From: DATJLY01 sp963773665
GTDB lineage: Bacteria; Pseudomonadota; Alphaproteobacteria; ATCC43930; CGMCC-115725
Assembly: GCA_963773665.1 (NCBI GenBank)
Contig: CAVZBZ010000001.1
Location: forward strand, 62,001 to 126,000
DNA: 64,000 nt
Direction of reading: 5' to 3'
Shown here: piece by piece, positions 37,491 to 47,324 of the stretch
How positions within the stretch are numbered: position 1 is the first letter of the stretch
Layout: every line of letters starts with the position of its first letter
Notes under the pieces: model-generated
What the model was told of the DNA's origin: nothing
Seen by the model: the letters and a program-made list of their open reading frames with translations, nothing else
Databases searched by the model: none
Position numbers and translations under genes: made by a program

Positions 37491-38491
37491 TGCGCTGGGT
37501 GGCCATACTGCTCGCCGCGGTCCTGGGACTGGCCGCGCCCGCCGATGCGGCCGAGAAGGTGCGCATCGGGCTTCTCAAATTCTCGACCAACGGCCCGACA
37601 TTCATAGCGCTCGACAAGGGCTATTTCGCGGCCGAAGGCATCGATGCGTCGCTCGTCTATTTCGACGCGGCCCAGCCCATCGCCGTTGCCGCCGTTTCGG
37701 GCGACATCGACGTCGGCGTCACCGGAGTGGCGGCCGGGTTCTACAATCTCGCCGGCAAGGGCGCGCTCGCCATCATCGCGGCGCAGAGCCGCGAGGAGCC
37801 GGGTTATCCGAACAACGGCATTCTCGTCTCGAACCGCGCCTGGGATGCGGGATTGCGAAACTACAAGGATTTGGGCGGCCATTCCGTCGCGGTCACGACC
37901 GTAGGCTCGCCGACGCATTACGCGATCGCCCTCCTCGCCGAGAAGGTCGGCGTGCCGCTCGACAGCATTCGCGTCGTGCCGATGCAGACCAACTCGAATC
38001 AGGTCTCGGCCCTTGCCGGCGGGCAGGTCGATGTCGGCGTGATCCCGGCGACCCTCGCCGTGCCCATGCTCGACCGCAAGGAAGCGCATCTTCTCGGCTG
38101 GGCGGGCGACGCGGCTCCCTGGCAGCTCGGCGGCATCTTCGTCAAGAAAAGCATGATCGCCGCGCACCGGCCATTGCTCGAGGCCTATCTCCGGGCCTAT
38201 CGCCGCGCCGCGCACGAGTTCTACGACGCGTTCCTCGCCAAGGGACCGGACGGCCAGCGGCACGACGGACCCGAAGCGCCGGCGCTCCTCGAAATTCTCT
38301 CGAAATATCTCGGCCAGAAGCCCGAGCAGATCAAGCAGGGCATCGCCTTCGTCGATCCGGACGGGCGGCTTCTCGTCAAGGACATCGACCGGCAGGTCGC
38401 GTGGTATCAGGCGCACGGCATGGTGGACAAGTCGGTCGATCCGGCGGCGATCCTCGACCTTTCCTTCGTCGAGGGGCATTACCAGAGATAG
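37487..38491 (+). CDS. ABC transporter substrate-binding protein, NitT/TauT (SsuA/THI5-like) type
   Basis: The 334-residue periplasmic protein starts MMRWVAILLAAVLGLAAPADA with a clear Sec signal. The NMT1/THI5-like fold pattern follows: KFSTNGPTFIALDKGYFAAE, then GIDASLVYF, DIDVGVTGVAAGFYNLAGKG and VTTVGSPTHYAIALLAEKVG. No permease or ATPase is adjacent. It is coupled to the DOPA-dioxygenase-like gene and converges on an HpaB-like monooxygenase 3 bp away, suggesting an aromatic or pyrimidine-like ligand, which is inference only. Confidence 0.88.
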   Translation: MMRWVAILLAAVLGLAAPADAAEKVRIGLLKFSTNGPTFIALDKGYFAAEGIDASLVYFDAAQPIAVAAVSGDIDVGVTGVAAGFYNLAGKGALAIIAAQSREEPGYPNNGILVSNRAWDAGLRNYKDLGGHSVAVTTVGSPTHYAIALLAEKVGVPLDSIRVVPMQTNSNQVSALAGGQVDVGVIPATLAVPMLDRKEAHLLGWAGDAAPWQLGGIFVKKSMIAAHRPLLEAYLRAYRRAAHEFYDAFLAKGPDGQRHDGPEAPALLEILSKYLGQKPEQIKQGIAFVDPDGRLLVKDIDRQVAWYQAHGMVDKSVDPAAILDLSFVEGHYQR

Positions 38492-38494
38492 AAG

Positions 38495-39970
38495 TCAGTC
38501 GTCCGGATCCGGCAGCGCGAGCGCCGCATCGACGAGCCGTTCGGCGCGCGCGAAATCGAAGCTGCGGTACATGTTCTGTTTCACGAGAAACGACGCGCCG
38601 CCATAGAACTTTTCGTATTGCTGGTGGCGGCCGGCGAACTCGCTGCCAATGAGGTCCCACGCCATCTTGAGAAGCCGCACGCGCTCTTTCGCGGAAAATC
38701 CGGGCGAGTGGACATAGCGCTCGAGATCGGCGGCGCTTTCGGGATTGGAAAAATCCTTGATCGAAGACGGCAGCGCGATCATCGCTCCGCCAGCAAGCTC
38801 GCGGGCGATCTCGACGATGCGCGGATTGAGCTCGGATTGCAGCGACATCACCGCGTAAAGCGCGGTTCGCGAGGGCCACACGACGCCCTCCTCGTCAATC
38901 GTTGCGGCCGCTTCCTGCGCCGTCACCATGTGTTCGACGATCGACGCCAGCGCCGCCATCTCGCCGAGCATGACCTGCACCGGCGGCAGGCTTGCCGAGC
39001 CCGTGATCTCCGTGAGTCGCTTGGTCAATCCTGCGAGAAAGCGCAGCTTCACCGCATAGCGCACCTGCGCCTGGTGATTGCCATAGACATGCGACGGCGT
39101 CCGCCACCACTGATCCCGGCAGAGGGCAATGTCGCGATAGACGAAGACCTGCTCCCACGGCACGAACACATCGTCGAGCACGACGAGCGCGTCGGTCTCG
39201 TCGAAGCGGCTCGACAGCGGATAATCGAACGCGCTCTGTGCCGCCGCGGCATAGGAGCGGCGGGAATAGATCTTGAGCCCAGGCGCCGTCATCGGCATGG
39301 CGACGCTCAGCGCATAGGCCTCGTCGCCCGGCTGCAACGGATGGATGCAGGAAAGATGCAGCCAATCCGAGAGCGCGGCGCCGGTCGCCAGCTGCTGCGC
39401 GCCTTTCAGCACGATGCCGCCGTCGCGCTCCTTGACGACGCCGGCATAGAGCGTCGGATCGGATTGGCGGTGCGCCGGCTTGCTGCGGTCGATCTGCGGC
39501 GGCACGATCGCGTAGCTGAGATAGAGGTGCCGGTCGCGCGCGAACTCGTAAAACCGCGTGACGTTCGCCGCCCACTGCGCGCCGGCGGCGGCGAACACGT
39601 TGGGCTTCGCCGCGAATCCTGCGAAGAAGCCGGCGACGTGATCGGGCGTCCGGCCCATGAGCCCGAACGTCGCCTCGGCCCAGCGCGCGATCATGGCGTG
39701 GCGCGCAGTGAGATCGGCCGGCACGCGCGGAATCTCCCAGCAGCGCAAGGTCGGCTTCCCGGTCGCCGGCGACGGATACGTCATAAGCGCACGGTTCGCG
39801 GGATCGGCGGCGATGTCGTAGAGCCGCGCCACCGAACGCACGGCGGCGCGGAAGGCAGGATGCGTCGTCACATCGCGCACGACCTCGCCGTCGATGAAGA
39901 CGCGCCGCCCGTCATCGCGGATGCTTTCGATGTATTGGGCGCCCGTGCGCAGCCCGTCGGTCTCGGCCAT
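38495..39970 (-). CDS. 4-hydroxyphenylacetate 3-monooxygenase (HpaB) family flavin hydroxylase
   Basis: The 491-residue FADH2-dependent monooxygenase starts at ATG 39970 (MAETDGLRTGAQYIESIRDD). The family patterns are seen: GRRVFIDGEVVRDVTTHPAF, HLYLSYAIVPPQIDRSKPAH, ALVVLDDVFVPWEQVFVYRD, and near the end SPGFSAKERVRLLKMAWDLI with GSEFAGRHQQYEKFYGG. Members hydroxylate phenols to catechols or act on related rings, and need a separate flavin reductase (HpaC), not found in this window. With the nearby extradiol-like dioxygenase it could supply a catechol for cleavage. Its exact substrate is unknown. Confidence 0.9.
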   Translation of the reverse strand: MAETDGLRTGAQYIESIRDDGRRVFIDGEVVRDVTTHPAFRAAVRSVARLYDIAADPANRALMTYPSPATGKPTLRCWEIPRVPADLTARHAMIARWAEATFGLMGRTPDHVAGFFAGFAAKPNVFAAAGAQWAANVTRFYEFARDRHLYLSYAIVPPQIDRSKPAHRQSDPTLYAGVVKERDGGIVLKGAQQLATGAALSDWLHLSCIHPLQPGDEAYALSVAMPMTAPGLKIYSRRSYAAAAQSAFDYPLSSRFDETDALVVLDDVFVPWEQVFVYRDIALCRDQWWRTPSHVYGNHQAQVRYAVKLRFLAGLTKRLTEITGSASLPPVQVMLGEMAALASIVEHMVTAQEAAATIDEEGVVWPSRTALYAVMSLQSELNPRIVEIARELAGGAMIALPSSIKDFSNPESAADLERYVHSPGFSAKERVRLLKMAWDLIGSEFAGRHQQYEKFYGGASFLVKQNMYRSFDFARAERLVDAALALPDPDD

Positions 39971-40082
39971 CAAACCTGATTCTAAATCACGCGCGGGCGC
40001 GACCCAAGTCGTTTTTCCGCGCTGGCGGCGGCATCCGCCTGTGATAGCGTGAGAAAGGGACGGAGACGACGCGGAGACCAGA

Positions 40083-42416
40083 ATGGCGGCGCGCGAACTC
40101 AAGGCGGGCGAAGTCGGACTGCCGAAATTTACGTTCGAACGCACCGCTTCTGCCGACGTGTTCAACCTCGAAAGCCATCGCCGTGCGCGCGAGGCGCTCG
40201 ATTTCGGCCTGTCGGTGCCGGACATCGGATTCAACATATTCGTGATCGGCGACGATCGCGCCGCGCGCATGACCGCGACGCTCGGTTATCTCAAGGAGCT
40301 GATGAAGCATCGCCCGGCGGCGCCGGACTGGGTCTTCCTCAACAATTTTCGCGACCAATCGAGCCCGATCCCGCGGGCGCTCCCCAACGGCATGGGGCGG
40401 CGCTTTCGCGATCACATGGCCGATCTCGTGCCGCGGCTGCGCGAGGCGTTTGCCGTGGCGTTCAGCAGCGAAGCCTACCAGGCGCGCTTCATGGCCTTGC
40501 GCGAAGGCGCGCAAGGGGCGGTCGCGCAGGAAATGGAGACTCTGCGCGCCGCCGCACGCCGCCATGGCATGGAACTTGTCGAATCGCCCGAGGGGGTGCG
40601 CCTCGTGCGCCCGCCCGATGCGCCAAGCGCGGCGCCGCTCGACGATGCCGCCGAGCGCGAGCTGAACGCCGCCTTCATGCGCCTGCAGCGCGTCTCGATC
40701 GAGGTTCGCGCCAAGCTCAACCAAGGCATCGAGGAGCTGAGCCGCACCACCGCGGAAGCCGTCATCGCCCCGATTCTGGACGAGGTGCAGCACGAGTTCG
40801 GCGAAGTCGGGGGATTGGCGCGCTGGCTGGTCGAGCTGCGCGGCGACATTCTCGATAATCCGGGACAATTCCGTCTTGCTTCGGGCGAGCACGACGGCGA
40901 GGCGGTCGAGCCGCCGGAGCGGCGCTACGCGGTCAATCTGTTCGTCGATCATTGCGACGAGTCTCATCCCCTCGTCGTGCTCGAGAGCAATCCGACGTAC
41001 GAGAATCTCTTCGGCAGGATCGAATACCACCAAGCCCAGGGCACGATCGCGACGGACGTCACGCTGATTCGCGCCGGCGCGCTCCATCAGGCAAATGGCG
41101 GGATTCTCGTGCTGCGCGCCGAAGCGCTCGCCGCCAACCCGGCAAGCTGGTCCTTTCTCAAGGCCGCGCTTCGCGACGGCGGAATCCGCATCGAGGAATT
41201 GCAGCGCGCGCAGATGCAGCCGATTGCGGGTGCGCCGCAGCCGCGGCCCATTCCGCTCGATCTCAAGGTCGTGATCGTCGGCGCGCCGCGCTGGTATTCG
41301 CTGTTCTTCGAGGGCGATCCCGACTTCCACGTCTATTTCAAGATCAAGGCAGACATCGACAGCGACATGGCGGCGTCGCCGGAAAATCTCGCGGTCTATG
41401 CCGGCCTCATCGCCGCAATGGCGCACACCCGCGGTCTCCAGGGCGCAAGCGACGGCGCGATCGAGCGCCTTCTCGGCGTCTCGGCGCGCTGGGCCGGTCA
41501 CCGAAATCGGCTCTCCGCCCGCGTCGAACTCATCGAGGATCTTGTCGCGGAAGCCGCTCCGCGCGATGTGAAGGCGAAGGTCGATCTGCTGACCGAGACC
41601 GCCGTGCGTGAGACTTACGCCGCACGCCGCCGCCGCAATTCGCGCATCGAGGACCGCATCCTTCGCAGCATCCTCGACAACGAGGTGATGATCGAAACCT
41701 CGGGCCGCGCCATCGGCCAGGTGAACGGCCTCACGGTCTACGACATGGGCGACCGGCGCTTCGGCACGCCGGTCCGGATCAGCGCGCGGGCCTCGGTCGG
41801 CCGCGCCGGCCTCATCAACATCGAGCGCGATGTGGCACTCGGGGGTCCCATTCAGCAGAAGGCGGCCATGGTGCTGCAAGGATTCCTCGCCGGCTGCTTC
41901 GCCCAGGTGCGGCCGCTCTCCTTCACCTGCTCCATCACGTTCGAGCAAACCTATGGCGGCGTCGAAGGCGACAGCGCGTCCCTTGCGGAACTCATCGCCG
42001 TGCTGTCGGACCTGGCGCAGCTGCCGGTGCGGCAGGACATCGCCATCACCGGATCGATGAACCAGGCCGGCATGGCGCAGGCGATCGGCGGCGCCTACAC
42101 CAAGATCGAGGGCTTCTACCGGCTGTGCAGCGCGCGTCCGGGCGGCCTCACCAGGGCGCAGGGCGTCATCCTGCCGGAAGCGAACCGCACCCATGTCGCG
42201 CTGCACGACGATCTCGTCGAGGCGATCGCGGCCGGGCGCTTTCATCTCTGGACGGTCGCGACGCTCGCGGATGCGGCGGAACTGATGATCGGCACGGCGG
42301 CCGGTACCGCCGACGCGGCCGGGAATTATCCGCCTGAGACGATCTTCGGCCGAGCGGCGGCGCGGCTTGCCGCGTTCGACCGCATTCTTGCCGAGCGCCG
42401 CGAGCCGCTTGCCTAG
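40083..42416 (+). CDS. Lon-type protease (LonB/YcbZ-like) with degenerate ATPase motifs
   Basis: The 777-residue protein has the N-terminal and AAA_32-type central region of LonB/YcbZ-like proteins and a C-terminal Lon protease domain. The catalytic Ser631 (GVEGDSASLAEL) and Lys674 (GGAYTKIEGFYRLC) are present with the normal 43-residue spacing. The expected P-loop region (residues 53-68, VIGDDRAARMTATLGY) lacks GxxxxGK[ST], and the Walker B-like LVLRAEAL has Arg345 where an Asp is expected. Proteolysis may therefore be ATP-independent or ATP-binding lost; this is inference. A truncated small gene converges on its stop codon. Confidence 0.88.
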   Translation: MAARELKAGEVGLPKFTFERTASADVFNLESHRRAREALDFGLSVPDIGFNIFVIGDDRAARMTATLGYLKELMKHRPAAPDWVFLNNFRDQSSPIPRALPNGMGRRFRDHMADLVPRLREAFAVAFSSEAYQARFMALREGAQGAVAQEMETLRAAARRHGMELVESPEGVRLVRPPDAPSAAPLDDAAERELNAAFMRLQRVSIEVRAKLNQGIEELSRTTAEAVIAPILDEVQHEFGEVGGLARWLVELRGDILDNPGQFRLASGEHDGEAVEPPERRYAVNLFVDHCDESHPLVVLESNPTYENLFGRIEYHQAQGTIATDVTLIRAGALHQANGGILVLRAEALAANPASWSFLKAALRDGGIRIEELQRAQMQPIAGAPQPRPIPLDLKVVIVGAPRWYSLFFEGDPDFHVYFKIKADIDSDMAASPENLAVYAGLIAAMAHTRGLQGASDGAIERLLGVSARWAGHRNRLSARVELIEDLVAEAAPRDVKAKVDLLTETAVRETYAARRRRNSRIEDRILRSILDNEVMIETSGRAIGQVNGLTVYDMGDRRFGTPVRISARASVGRAGLINIERDVALGGPIQQKAAMVLQGFLAGCFAQVRPLSFTCSITFEQTYGGVEGDSASLAELIAVLSDLAQLPVRQDIAITGSMNQAGMAQAIGGAYTKIEGFYRLCSARPGGLTRAQGVILPEANRTHVALHDDLVEAIAAGRFHLWTVATLADAAELMIGTAAGTADAAGNYPPETIFGRAAARLAAFDRILAERREPLA

Positions 42417-42558
42417 CGCTCGCGCTTCGGTCCGGGAAGGCCCGGTGCGAAGGCCTGGAGCCAGGGCTGCCACGCCGTTCGCGGCGATGAACGATCTCGA
42501 TGTCGAAGCTGGGCAGCCGGGCGGTCGCGCGCGTCTCCTCGATGTCTTGTGTCGGCAT
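42413..42558 (-). pseudogene. internally deleted remnant of a small gene convergent with the Lon-type gene
   Basis: From ATG 42558 the frame reads MPTQDIEETRATARLPSFDI then EIVHRRE. Near 42475 sense is better continued by shifting to the frame reading AWQPWLQAFAPGLPGPKRER, which ends in TAG at 42413-42415. The two pieces look like the two ends of one short protein with the middle lost. The TAG stop forms a CTAG palindrome shared with the Lon-type gene stop (42414-42416). The family assignment is uncertain and rests on composition and my recollection of similar small proteins. Confidence 0.4.
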
Positions 42559-42626
42559 GGGCGGCCTCGTCGCGTCAGGGGAAGACCGCTTGACGCCGGT
42601 CCTGCGCTACCGGAAACTGATGGCAA

Positions 42627-42729
42627 TTCCAAGGGGCGCCCCGGTAAGGGGCTGAGACACCGCTCGAGCGCATTGCGACGCGGGAACCCTTCGAACCTGA
42701 TCCGGCTCGTACCGGCGTAGGGACAGGAA
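42627..42729 (+). promoter_or_regulatory. TPP riboswitch (THI element) upstream of thiC
   Basis: THI-box elements are clear: AAGGGGCGCC, then GGGGCTGAGACACCGC, a lengthened variable stem, GAACCTGATCCGGCTCGTAC and CGGCGTAGGGACAGG. The outer stem can pair TTCC (42627-42630) with GGAA (42726-42729). Compared with the thiO element, the P3 arm is longer and one conserved stretch reads TCCGGCTCGTACCGG rather than TCTGGATAATGCC. It lies 75 bp before the thiC ATG. Confidence 0.95.
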
Positions 42730-42804
42730 CGCGAGGCGAAACGCCACTCCTTCCCGCAGCCGGCCCGGATCGTTTGAGACGAGGCGAAGCGCCAGGAGAT
42801 CGTC

Positions 42805-44636
<1,832 letters not shown>

Positions 44637-44640
<4 letters not shown>

Positions 44641-45077
44641 GCGACCCAGCCACACGCTACTATCCCGACAGGCCATTTGCCTGCGCGCTCGCCGTGTGCC
44701 GCCGCGGCGAGCGTGTCCTGTTGGCGCGGCGCGCAATGGGACCTGGCATCGGCCGCTGGGGCTTTCCCGGCGGCATGCAGGAGCTCGGCGAGACGATCGA
44801 GGCCGGCGCCCGGCGCGAGCTTCTCGAGGAAACCGGCATCGAGGCCGAGCCGGTGCGGATCGTCGGCGGCTCGAACGTCATCGGCCGCGACGACCAGGAC
44901 CGCGTGCGCGCGCATTTTACCCTGATCGCGGTGCTGCTCGACTGGCGCACGGGCGAAGGCGCACCGATCGAGGACGCGTCCGAAGTCGGCTGGTTCACGC
45001 TCGCCGAGGCCGAAGCGCTCGACACTTTCGCGGACGCGCTGCCGCTGATGCGGATGGCGCTTGGCGCGCTTGCATGA
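44637..45077 (+). CDS. NUDIX hydrolase (ADP-ribose pyrophosphatase-like)
   Basis: GTG 44637 overlaps the thiC stop (GTGA), giving 146 residues. The NUDIX box GMQELGETIEAGARRELLEE followed by TGI is perfect, preceded by GRWGFPG. Its translational coupling to thiC suggests a role in clearing damaged or toxic nucleotide by-products or in pyrimidine metabolism, which is inference. By sequence it belongs to the ADP-ribose pyrophosphatase-like group. Confidence 0.88.
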
Positions 45078-45118
45078 GGTCCGCGCAGCGTTTAGGCTGC
45101 ACCTCGGTTCTTAACAAC

Positions 45119-45180
45119 AGAAAGGGGGTGATCCTGTGTCTCTTTGTCTGAGCCCGGGTCGCCTCGAAGTGTCTGAATAG
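45119..45180 (+). other. extended Shine-Dalgarno with a 14-codon leader-like reading frame
   Basis: AGAAAGGGGGTGATCC (45119-45134) can pair with the whole 3' tail of alphaproteobacterial 16S rRNA (…GGATCACCTCCTTTCT), with a single G-U wobble. One nucleotide later GTG 45136 opens a frame MSLCLSPGRLEVSE ending at TAG 45178-45180. It lies in the 274-bp gap between the NUDIX gene and panC, upstream of a strong terminator (45257-45296). Likely readings are an attenuator leader peptide for panC or a small RNA/micropeptide gene. The function is unknown. Confidence 0.45.
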
Positions 45181-45256
45181 CCTTAGCTTTTTGGCTTTCG
45201 GGGACTTCCCGGCCGACAAATGTGGCGTGACGCCAAAAGCGCGCGCCGTGTTCGAG

Positions 45257-45296
45257 ACCCCGGTAGCGGCGAACCCGCTGCCGGGGTTTCTTTTTG
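45257..45296 (+). terminator. strong intrinsic terminator before panC
   Basis: ACCCCGGTAGCGG and CCGCTGCCGGGGT form a 13-bp stem with one G-U pair and a CGAAC loop, followed by TTTCTTTTT. It ends 55 bp before the panC ATG, so it either ends the thiC-NUDIX or leader transcript or acts as an attenuator of panC. Confidence 0.9.
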
Positions 45297-45351
45297 GCGG
45301 CCCGAATTCGCTTGCGGCCGGCGCGGCGCGGGGTCTAGACCCGCCGGCGCC

Positions 45352-46233
45352 ATGACCGGGTCGAGATCCGAGACCATTGCCACCCTGCCCGCGGTTCGAA
45401 CGGTGGCGGCGCTGCGGCGCGAGGTCGATGCCTGGCGCGAGCAGCGCATGAAGGTGGCGCTCGTGCCGACCATGGGGGCGCTCCACCGCGGCCATCTCGC
45501 GCTCGTGGCGCGGGCGCTGGACCTTGCCGACCGCGTCGTTGCGAGCCTCTTCGTCAATCCATCGCAGTTCGGCCCGAACGAGGATTTCGCGCGCTATCCG
45601 CGCGACGAGGCGGCGGACGCCGCGAAGCTGGCCGCGGCCGGATGCGATCTTCTTTACGCGCCAACCGTCGAGGAGATCTACCCGCCGGGTTTTTCCGTCA
45701 CGGTCGATCCTGGGCCCCTTGCCGAGCGACTGTGCGGGCGCTTCCGCCCCGGCCATTTCAAGGGCGTCGCCACGGTGGTGACGAAGCTGCTGCTCCAGGC
45801 GCGGCCAGATGTCGCATGCTTCGGCGAGAAGGATTATCAGCAGCTCCAGATCGTTCGTCGCGTCGCGCGCGACCTCGATATTCCCGCGCGCATCGAAGGC
45901 GTGCCGACCGTGCGCGAGGCTGACGGGCTCGCGCTCTCCTCGCGCAACGCCTATCTCACGCCCGGCGAGCGTGCGGCGGCGCCCGCTCTCCACCGCGCAC
46001 TGGCCGATGCGGCCGCGCGCGTGCGCGCCGGCACGCCGCCGCGCGAGGCCGAAGCTGCTGCCGCGGCGCGGCTTTGCGAGGCGGGCTTTGCCGCCGTCGA
46101 TTATGTCGAAGTTTGCGACGCCGGAACGCTCGATCCGCTTGTACAATTCGACCGGCCGGGCCGCGTGCTGGCCGCCGCGCGGCTTGGCGCGACCCGGCTC
46201 ATCGACAATGTTCCGATCGAGCCCTTGCAATGA
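45352..46233 (+). CDS. panC: pantothenate synthetase
   Basis: PanC joins pantoate and beta-alanine using ATP. ATG 45352 gives 293 residues. The nucleotidyltransferase motifs are present: LVPTMGALHRGHLALVARAL with the HxGH, SLFVNPSQFGPNEDFARYPR, RPGHFKGVATVVTKL, FGEKDYQQLQIVRR and the READGLALSSRNAYL segment. The upstream frame extension crosses the terminator and is rejected. panB and panD are not in the window. The stop overlaps the next start by 4 bp. Confidence 0.97.
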   Translation: MTGSRSETIATLPAVRTVAALRREVDAWREQRMKVALVPTMGALHRGHLALVARALDLADRVVASLFVNPSQFGPNEDFARYPRDEAADAAKLAAAGCDLLYAPTVEEIYPPGFSVTVDPGPLAERLCGRFRPGHFKGVATVVTKLLLQARPDVACFGEKDYQQLQIVRRVARDLDIPARIEGVPTVREADGLALSSRNAYLTPGERAAAPALHRALADAAARVRAGTPPREAEAAAAARLCEAGFAAVDYVEVCDAGTLDPLVQFDRPGRVLAAARLGATRLIDNVPIEPLQ

Positions 46234-47321
46234 AAATTCTCGTGACGGGCGGGGCTGGGTTCATCGGGACGTCGGTGGTGCGCCGGCTCCTCACCGACGG
46301 CGCGGAAGTCGTCAATCTCGACAAGCTTACCTATGCCGGATCGAACCCGCCTTTGGGTCCGCTCGGCGAAGGCGGGCGCTACACGCTCGAGATCGCGGAC
46401 ATTGCCGATCGCGACGCCGTCACGCGCGTCTTCGCGCACCATGCGCCCGATGCGGTCATGCATCTTGCCGCGGAAACGCACGTCGATCGCTCGATCGACG
46501 GGCCGGAGGCCTTCGTCGCGACGAACCTCGTCGGCACGTTTCGCATGCTCGAGGCGGCGCGGCACCATTGGGAGAAACTTGCCGGCGAAGCGCGCGCGCG
46601 GTTCCGCTTCCTCCACGTTTCGACCGACGAGGTCTATGGCTCGATCGCCGATGGAAAGGCCGCCGAGGACGCGCGCTACAGCCCGAACAGCCCTTATGCG
46701 GCCTCTAAGGCCGGCGCCGATCATCTCGTGCGCGCGTGGGGAAAGACCTATGGGCTCCCGGTCATCGCGACGAACTGCACGAACAATTACGGACCGTGGC
46801 AGTTTCCCGAGAAGCTCGTCCCGCTCCTCGCGCTGAACGCGATCGAAGGGAGAAAGCTTCCGGTCTACGGCACCGGCGCGAACCGCCGCGACTGGCTTTA
46901 CGTGAGCGATCATGCCGCGGCACTCGCGCTGGTCCTGCGCCGGGGTGCGGTTGGCGAAAGCTATAACATCGCCGGCGGCGAAGAGCGCGCGAATCTCGAT
47001 CTCGTGCGGCTTCTCTGCACCATCCTCGACGACGAGCTGCCGCGCTCGCCGCATCGCCCGCATGAAAGCCTGATTGAATTCGTCGCCGACCGGCCAGGAC
47101 ACGATCTGCGCTACGCCCTCGACGACGGAAAAATTCGCGACCGTCTCGGCTGGCGTCCGAGCGAAAGCCTCGAGAGCGGCCTGCGCAAGACGGTGCGGTG
47201 GTTTCTCGACAACCGCGCATGGTGGGAGCCGATCCGGAACGGCGTTTATCGCGGCGAGCGTCTCGGCGCGCCGCGCGCGGGGCGGACCCACCTCGAGCGC
47301 CTGGTCGAGGAAGAATCGTAA
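46230..47321 (+). CDS. rfbB: dTDP-glucose 4,6-dehydratase
   Basis: The short-chain dehydrogenase makes dTDP-4-keto-6-deoxyglucose, precursor of rhamnose and related sugars. ATG 46230 overlaps the panC stop, giving 363 residues. Motifs: LVTGGAGFIGTSVVRRL, HLAAETHVDRSIDGPEAFVA, STDEVYGSI, SPNSPYAASKAGADHLVRAW (YxxxK) and NCTNNYGPWQFPEKLVPLLA. No rfbA, rfbC or rfbD follows, so the other dTDP-sugar enzymes must be elsewhere. It opens the polysaccharide cluster. Confidence 0.94.
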   Translation: MKILVTGGAGFIGTSVVRRLLTDGAEVVNLDKLTYAGSNPPLGPLGEGGRYTLEIADIADRDAVTRVFAHHAPDAVMHLAAETHVDRSIDGPEAFVATNLVGTFRMLEAARHHWEKLAGEARARFRFLHVSTDEVYGSIADGKAAEDARYSPNSPYAASKAGADHLVRAWGKTYGLPVIATNCTNNYGPWQFPEKLVPLLALNAIEGRKLPVYGTGANRRDWLYVSDHAAALALVLRRGAVGESYNIAGGEERANLDLVRLLCTILDDELPRSPHRPHESLIEFVADRPGHDLRYALDDGKIRDRLGWRPSESLESGLRKTVRWFLDNRAWWEPIRNGVYRGERLGAPRAGRTHLERLVEEES

Positions 47322-47324
47322 GGG

